Shown here in pieces: positions 57,603 through 64,000 of a DNA stretch of 64,000 nucleotides (the stretch's first letter is position 1; the number at the start of each line of letters is the position of its first letter). The translations under genes and the position numbers were made by a program. A model generated the notes under the pieces. It did not search any database. It saw only the letters and a list, made by a program, of their open reading frames with translations, and was not told the DNA's origin. Source of the stretch: Eunapius fragilis (taxonomy: Eukaryota; Porifera; Demospongiae; Spongillida; Spongillidae); contig OY811982.1 in the NCBI GenBank assembly GCA_963681505.1, forward strand, positions 6,283,152 through 6,347,151, read 5' to 3'.

Positions 57603-60600
57603 CACACATATTTTATTGCAGGCATGGGTGAGGTTGGAGGCAGCTGAGCATGAGAGAGAAGTAGCACTTAGGAAGGAGCTAATGAGGTGGGTGAAGGGTA
57701 GTCCTTAGGAAGGAGCTGATGAGGTGGGTGAGGGGTAGTCCTTAGGAGGAGCTGATGAGGTGGGTGAGGGGTAGTCCTGATGGAGGAGCAGATGCGGTGG
57801 GTGAGGGGTAGTCCTTATGGAGGAACTGGTGAGGTGGGTGAGGGGTAGTCCTTATGGAGGAGCTGATGAGGTGGGTGAGGGGTAGTCTTTATGGAGGAGC
57901 TGATGAGGTGGGTGAGGGGTAATCCTAATGGAGGAGCTGATGAGGTGGGTGAGGGGTAATCCTTATGGAGGAGCTGATGAGGTGGGTGAGGGGTAGTCCT
58001 TATGGAGGAGCTGATGAGGTGGGTGAGGGGTAATCCTTATGGAGGAGCTGATGAGGTGGGGGTGAGGGTTAGTCCTTATGGTGAGTTGGGTGAGGGGTAA
58101 TCCTTATGGAGGAGCTGATGAGGTGGGTGAGGGGTAATCCTTATGGAGGAGCTGATGAGGTGGGTGAGGGGTAGTCCTTATGGAGGAGATGATGAGGTGG
58201 GTGAGAGGTAGTCCTTATGGAGGAGCTGATGAGGTGGGTGAGAGGTAGTCCTTATGGAGGAGCTGATGAGGTGGGGGTGAGGGTTAGACCTTATGGTGAG
58301 GTGGGTGAGGGGTAGTCCTTATGGAGGAGATGATCACCTACCCATTCCTTCCCTTCCTCCCTCCTCCTCTTCCCCAGGCAAGAGAAGCTGGAACAGGTGG
58401 CAGATAAGTTCTCTAGGAAGGCTTCCCTGAGAAAGCTGTGGTTGGTAGACATGACCAGTGTTCTGGAGAAGTTGGACAGAGGCCAGGATGTGCATGCTGT
58501 GGACGCTGCCCTCAAGAGGCATGAGGCTATTAGCACTGAAGTCAACACCGGTGTAAGTTGGTGCTGATTCAAGTGCTTATCATTCATGCTGGTGTGCATA
58601 TGTGCATGTGTGCATGTGTGTGATTGGTGCTGGTATGCATGTGTGTGATTGGTGCTGGTATGCATGTGTGTGATTGGTGCTGGTATGTGTGTACATGCAT
58701 GGTGATTACAAGCGTGCAATTTTATATTATATACTTGTACCTGACTGGGCATAACACAGAACAGGGTAAGCGGTAGGCGTATACAGTACATGTACATGTG
58801 TATTAGCACCAGACCATTGAAAGGGCGATAGTTGGATTGATGTATGGTACATGTACATGTATGCTACCACCAGTTTAATGTGTACCCCTTGGCCTGCACA
58901 TGTTACCTTGTAAATTAAGAGTCCAAATCAGAAGTTGGGTGTATGCTGCACATGGCTACCAGTAGGTCATCCATTTGGTGCCCCCCCCCTCCCTCCCCCA
59001 CCCCCCCCCAGGGCTCGAGGATACAGGTGATCAGAGATCTGTGCAACGAGCTCTCACAGGAGAAGTACCACGCCCTGCCCTCTCTCCAGATCAGGTAAGG
59101 TGGCTCCTTCTCCTTCCTCCTCCCCCAAAGGTGGGAGTGGTAAGTGAGAGGGTGGTATTCACATGCACATCTACATGGTCCAGTGATGTATGGTTTAGTG
59201 GTTGTTACATGTACCCATGATGCCTGGCATTGGGTCCAATATTTGGTAGAATGTCAGTCAATAGTCAGTGCTGTCTCCTCAGGTTGGAAGAGATTGAACA
59301 CATGTGGCAGGAACTGCAGCAGAAGTTGGAGGTGTGTCGTAACTCTCTGTCCTCGTACCACGACCTCATGGCTGTGTTTGCTGAGATGGACGACTGTCTC
59401 CAAGAGATGGCCCAGATTGAAGTCAGCAGTTTACACACCCTAAACCTCCTCTTCCTTATCCCTACACTACCCTTCCCGACCCCCTCCATTCATCCCCCCT
59501 CCTACCCCAGCCTCCACCACTCACATATTTGCACACTTAACACCTACCTCCTCTCCACCTCCTCCACCTCCTCCTCCTTCTCCTCCTCCTCCTCCTCCTC
59601 CTCCTCCCTAACTACCATTGACGTTGGTCTATGCATTCTGTGCGTTTACACATGCTGCTGTTTAAATAGTACTGTGTACTGAACTGTATGTGGGGGGTGG
59701 GGGGTGTGTGTGCTGCACAACTGATGTGGTAGAATCAGTTCATTTGATGTCATCTATGTGCTTATAGCACCTCTGTATGTACTGTACACTGAGCAGGGAA
59801 ATGGTGCAGGCCAAATGTTTGTACGGGGCAAAATATACACAGTGACAAGGACATCAGACATCACTCTTTATATATGTCCCTCACCCCTTCTCTCCCCCTC
59901 TCTCATTCCCTCTCCCCCTCCCTCCCCTCTCCCCCTCCCTCCCCTCTCCCTCTCCCCTTAGCTTTCCCTCAAGTCAGAGGACTATGGGAAGCACCTGCTG
60001 GGGGTGCAGGACCTCCTTCAGAAGCACACCCTCACTGAGGCAGACATCACCACACAGAAGGAGAGGGCCAAGCTCCTGGCCGTGGAGGTGGCCAGATTTG
60101 TGGGGGAGGGGCACCCAGACCGGGCCAAGATTGAGCAGAAAGGGGTGGAGCTTGAGGCAGCCTGCCAAAACATAACGCAGCTGTCGGCCATGAGGTTGGG
60201 ACGGCTGCAGGAGTCCTTGAAGGTGCAGGAGTTCTACCTGACGGTGGAGGAGGAGGAGGCTTGGGTGAGGGAGAAGGAGCCTCTGGCGTACTCTTTGGAC
60301 TTTGGGAGGGACCGGAACAGTGTTGTGCAGCTGCAGCAGAAGCATCAGATGTTGGAGGGAGCAATAGCAGGTTTGTGTCCAAGGAGGAAGGGGGAAAGGG
60401 GTGGGGGGGGAGGGGATGGTGGAATTTAAGCATACCTATCCATGTGCAATGTACAGCAATAAACGTTAAATCTTGAAAAAAATATGTGGTTTTAGGATTC
60501 ATGAAATATTATGAAGCACACACACATGCACACACACTTTTTTCATGATATCTTTAACTGATGGCTGATAGGCCACATACTAATGCATAAGTGCCTTTAT

Positions 60601-62524
60601 CTAAATCACAGCTCTTCCAAATCTGTTGAACCCAGTAGCAACAAAATGTTGATTTAGAGGGTAATATTTCATAAACCTGATCATTAGTCAGTCCTCCCTC
60701 ATGCCAGTAATGGTTGAGATATATAGCCGGGTGATTAGGACCTTGGTCTACTCCGTCACCCGAGCCATCCTGGCTAGTGAGCTAGTACCTGCTTTGGTTA
60801 TTGTGCGCATATGAGTGGTTGAACATTGTTGAGTTATAAATAGCATAAGGTATATAAACTATTTTCTTTGGGACGGTCACCTGAATGGTACATGTACGTG
60901 TACACCTGTACATGTGTATGATTGTTTCATGCAGCAATGTTATGTTGGTGTACAGTGAAGCTTCTAATGATCTCCGCCCCTCCCATCCTCCTACAGGGCG
61001 ACTCCCCCACTTCCAGTCCATCTGTAGCACAGGGAAGCAGCTTCAGGCCGAGGTCCAGGTGGCCTCTAAGGCCATTGGTCACAGAGTGAGTACCCTTCAG
61101 GAGCGATGGAAGAAGCTGACCGACATGATGGCCAACAGAAAGACAAGACTGGAGGAGGCGGCCCAGTCACAACAGGTCAGTGCAGTGATGTGTGTATGTG
61201 TGTTGGGGTGTGTGTGTGTGGGGGTGCATGTATGTGGTGGGTTGTGTATGAGAGTGGACAAGAAACGTTTTTTTTTATGTTTTGGTACCCATTGTCAGTT
61301 CAAATGTGAATCTTGATGTAGTCCTTACTTCTGGGAGGGTAGGGAAATATATATTTAAAGTTAAAGAGGGGATGCCCCACAGGTCTAAAAAAAGTTAATT
61401 TTTTTTTTAGCATCAGATTAGTGTGGTATAATGTTTTCATCTTGCAGCATATGCTTATGTCATGTGAAAGTCTTGAGCTCTTTCATGCATGTATGCATTA
61501 ACTTCATGATAAGATGCCCATGCATACTGGTATCTTGCCTCTGTGTACATGTACAGTATGTGTTTCCATGGTTACTGCATGTATATTAATGCAGTACTTC
61601 TCTGATGCCAATGAGGCAGAAGCATGGATGAAGGAGAGGGAGTCTCTGGTCACCACCAATAACTATGGCAAAGATGAGGCCTCAGCCAAGGTGAGGTGTG
61701 GGTGTGAGGTGTGGGGTGAGGTGTGAGGTGTGGGGTGAGGTATGGGTGTGAGGTGTGAGGTGTGGGTGTGAGGTGTGGGTGTGAGGTGTGGGGTGAGGTG
61801 TGGGTGTGAGGTGTGGGTGTGAGGTGTGGTGTGAGGTGTGGGTGTGAGGTGTGGGGTGAGGTGTGGGGTGAGGTGTGGGTGTGAGGTGTGGGTGTGAGGT
61901 GTGGGGTGAGGTGTGGGTGTGAGGTGTGGGTGTGAGGTGTGGGGTGAGGTGTGGGGTGAGGTGTGGGTGTGAGGTGTGGGGTGAGGTGTGGGTGTGAGGT
62001 GTGGGGTGAGGTGTGGATGTGTGGTGGGGTGATCTGTGGGTGTGGTGAGGTGCGGTAAGGTGTGGTGAGGGGTGGTGAGGTGTGGGTGTGAGTTGTGGTG
62101 TGGATGTGTCTTGCACAATGTTGACTCATAACTTGTCACAATGCAATGTACATATTCAGTGTGTACTTTTAAACATGACTATACCTTGCTTTGGACAGTG
62201 GTTCAATGTACATTGTATGTGCTAGCATGAACACATACATGTATAGCTTTTGTCAATACAAGAGGTACTGTATGCATGTATGTGGTCTGGTCAAGAGGGA
62301 GCAATGCATGTAGTTAATGTGGAGTGTCCTTAATATTTCATTCCTGTGTGTTGTTTCAACAGAGCCTGCTTCTGAACCACGAGAAGGTGGAGACTGAAGT
62401 GAAGGCATACAGCAGTGAGGTGGATGGGCTGAAGGCTCTCAGCAGGAAGATAGTGGACACTTCCTTTGGTGTCCCTCCCACCCTTGTAAGTGCAGAAGGA
62501 AGGGACCACATCATGTGGACACAA

Positions 62525-62579
<55 letters not shown>

Positions 62580-63722
62580 ATGTGTGTGTGTGTGTGAATC
62601 GTACTTGTTTTATGTACACATATGTGCATGCATATTAACCTACATTTAGACATGTGTATAAGGGGTTATGTAACATGTACAGTTGTTTTTGGGTACATGT
62701 ACATGTGGGGATTACCCATTCTGTCTTCTGTAAGGAGCGTCTTGGTCCTCTGAGTCCTATGGAGGAAGAAGTGGAAGAGGAACTGGTAGAGGTAAGTCTT
62801 TGTCACTGGGATATTATCATGGCCATGTTTTGTTTGGGTTGTGTTGTACAGATTATTATTCTTATTCATGGCATGTGTACCCTTGGCACACCTGTGCCTA
62901 TTTTTGTGTTAGTCTAGATTTGTACAAACAGCTGTACATACAGCTAAAAATCAGATGCCAGGATTGGTACAAGCATACAATGATGGTTGAGCGTGCTTTC
63001 TTTTGTTCCAAAGGTGGAGGTTGAGGAGGAAGAGCTCCAGCAAAAGGAGGTGGAGAAGGAGGTGGTGACTGAAGTGAAGGTGCCTCAGGTGAAGGCATTG
63101 TACGCCTACACTGGTGATAAAGGCTTGAAGTTTGAGAAAGGAGAGGTAAGGCGGAGGGGTATCTAGAGGTAAAGCAGAGAGGGATAGAGGGGCAGAGGTA
63201 TGGAGGCATCTAGAGGTAAGGCAGAGAGAGATAGAGGTAGGGAGGTATCTAGAGGTAAGGCAGAGCTGGATAGAGGTAGGGAGGTATCTAAAGGAAAAGT
63301 ACAAGTATTGGAGGGAGGGGTGTAAGAATAGGCAAAGGATCTAAGAGATAAGAAGTCTTCCCTTTCACTCTGCTTTACCCTGTGCATGTACATGTAGGTG
63401 TTCTACCTCAAATCCAAAGCTAACAAGGACTGGTGGTCTGTTGGGTAAAATGGAACGATTCAAATACTTTTGTACGTTTATATGTGAGGCCCCTCTTTCT
63501 CTCCCTCTCTCTTGTTGTGAAGGCGGGATAATGGCCAGGAGGGGTACCTCCCTGCCAACTACGTGCAAGAGATTGAGCCGGCCAAGGTTTCCAAGGTGAC
63601 CAAGCAGAAGGAGATAGTGATGGTCCCTGTGAAGGTTAAGAGGAAGAAGATGGAGAAGAGGAGAGTGAGCAAACCAAAGAGGAGGGCCAACAACACTATA
63701 CGTGGGGGAAGGATGCCATCAG
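55329..63722 (+). CDS. SPTBN5: Beta-heavy spectrin (karst/SPTBN5-like), partial, 18 exons
   Basis: Exons: 55329-55510, 55610-55690, 56069-56184, 56392-56504, 56729-56916, 57215-57332, 57622-57686, 58378-58552, 59012-59094, 59283-59421, 59962-60370, 60997-61175, 61595-61690, 62363-62485, 62735-62791, 63014-63145, 63398-63444, 63523-63722. All have GT-AG ends and compatible phases, giving about 834 open codons. Order: end of CH1 ([20 protein letters not shown]), CH2 ([33 protein letters not shown]), repeat 1 ([20 protein letters not shown]), repeats 2-4, then repeat 5 with an SH3 domain ([35 protein letters not shown]). An SH3 within repeat 5 marks beta-heavy spectrins, actin-binding submembrane scaffold proteins pairing with alpha-spectrin. 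The 5' CH1 exons and the long C-terminal part lie outside. The frame is intact, so this is a probable working gene. Confidence 0.92.
55996..56059. repeat. AC microsatellite before spectrin exon 3
   Basis: (AC)n of about 64 bases ends 9 bases before the acceptor at 56068, taking the place of a normal polypyrimidine tract. Confidence 0.95.
56512..56670. repeat. Tandem repeat in spectrin intron 4
   Basis: About three units of 55-60 bp containing CTAGAGC, CATGTGATCACATGATGTCA and CATGACCT. It starts within 10 bases of the donor. Confidence 0.8.
57532..57609. repeat. AC microsatellite before spectrin exon 7
   Basis: (AC)n of about 78 bases, 12 bases from the acceptor at 57621. Confidence 0.95.
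57670..58330. repeat. Minisatellite grown from a splice donor (intron 7)
   Basis: About 18 units of 36-37 bp (GGAGCTGATGAGGTGGGTGA, GGGGTAGTCCTTATG). The first unit overlaps the end of exon 7 and its donor (GAGCTAATGAG|GTGGGTGA), so most units carry a copy of the exon end plus a donor-like GAG|GTGGGTGAG. Confidence 0.88.
58617..58690. repeat. Short tandem repeat in spectrin intron 8
   Basis: Three units of TGTGTGATTGGTGCTGGTAT about 25 bp long. Confidence 0.8.
59565..59610. repeat. CTC/TCC microsatellite in spectrin intron 10
   Basis: Pyrimidine trinucleotide repeat on the plus strand; the serine-rich frame through it is an artefact. Confidence 0.9.
60371..60996. other. Spectrin intron 11
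   Basis: No additional exon or element recognised. Confidence 0.6.
61691..62095. repeat. Minisatellite grown from a splice donor (intron 13)
   Basis: Units built from GTGAGGTGTGGG with variable GTGTGAG spacers start exactly at the donor of exon 13 (GCCAAG|GTGAGGTGT). Minus-strand His/Thr/Pro frames across it are repeat artefacts. Confidence 0.9.
62528..62598. repeat. TG microsatellite in spectrin intron 14
   Basis: (TG)n with one CA interruption near 62580. Confidence 0.95.
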
Positions 63723-63885
63723 GTGAGCTGGGGAGGAGGGGCAAAATCAAGTGATCTGGGGAGGAGGGGCAACTTCAGGTGATCTGGGGAGGAGGGGCAA
63801 CTTCAGGTGATCTGGGGAGGAGGGGCAACTTCAGGTGATCTGGGTAGGAGGGGCAACTTCAGGTGATCTGGGGAGGAGGGGATGT
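63716..63885. repeat. Minisatellite grown from a splice donor (intron 18)
   Basis: About six units of 28 bp (TTCAGGTGATCTGGGGAGGA, GGGGCAAC). The first unit includes the end of exon 18 and its donor (CCATCAG|GTGAGCTGGGG), so later units each present CAG|GTGATC. Confidence 0.9.
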
Positions 63886-63934
63886 CAGGCCATATGAGGA
63901 GGAGGGGCAAGATTTGTCAAGTGATCTGTTTGAA

Positions 63935-64000
63935 GGTTACTATGGCTATGTTGGACTCTACGCTGGTGTGCTTTTGGGGTTGCATGTGTCATATTGTATT
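63935..64000 (+). CDS. Possible next spectrin exon (partial)
   Basis: After GTTTGAAG, the sequence GTTACTATGGC stays open in the phase left by exon 18 and reads GYYGYVGLYAGVLLG to the window end. The hydrophobic composition is unusual for spectrin, so this may be intron. Confidence 0.2.

Noticed and set aside
59265-60502. Minus-strand frames opposite spectrin exons 10 and 11
   Set aside because: Shadows of well-supported plus-strand coding exons.
61650-62139. Three long overlapping minus-strand frames rich in His, Thr and Pro
   Set aside because: They are translations of the GTGAGGTGT minisatellite in a spectrin intron; all three frames are open because the repeat lacks stops.

Overview
The window looks like animal nuclear DNA, most likely from a sponge or another early-branching metazoan. 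It holds a multi-exon beta-heavy spectrin gene with a metazoan domain order, an array of one-repeat ankyrin exons, an LRAT-type exon, short introns, and a high load of decayed transposons. A demosponge is my inference; no species marker was seen. No rRNA, tRNA, CRISPR or bacterial-type operon was found.

Layout. 0-12 kb: transposon remnants, including a candidate P-type non-autonomous element (320-1537), two diverged and broken copies of one unrecognised protein family (2.8-4.3 kb and 8.2-11.8 kb), and a hairpin-capped repeat element (5.6-6.5 kb). 12-35 kb: fifteen minus-strand exons, each coding one ankyrin repeat with the same 0-0 intron phase. They are interspersed with retrotransposon fragments (19.4-25.3 kb and 33.4-34.3 kb), two more hairpin-family copies and a hAT-like MITE. 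Internal segmental duplications show how the array grew. 35-40 kb: foldback elements, microsatellites and the last exon of an LRAT-like gene (37.6-38.1 kb, minus). 40.4-45.2 kb: a P-superfamily DNA transposon with terminal inverted repeats, a 7-bp target duplication and a decayed transposase gene with introns. 45-55 kb: further repeats, including a PIF/Harbinger-like MITE, an 849-bp foldback sharing the P-type ends, and a minus-strand hairpin-family copy with a 15-residue charged repeat array. 55.3-64 kb: eighteen plus-strand exons of a beta-heavy spectrin (end of CH1, CH2, spectrin repeats 1-5, and an SH3 domain within repeat 5), open and in phase throughout.

The spectrin gene, the ankyrin exons and the LRAT exon are the probable host genes; nearly everything between them is mobile or repetitive. 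Three observations deserve most attention. First, a repeat family has a terminal hairpin whose stem sequence differs completely between copies while the pairing is kept. Second, a P-type transposon and its foldback relative each have intact 7-bp target duplications. Third, intronic minisatellites in the spectrin gene begin exactly at splice donors and multiply donor-like sequence.
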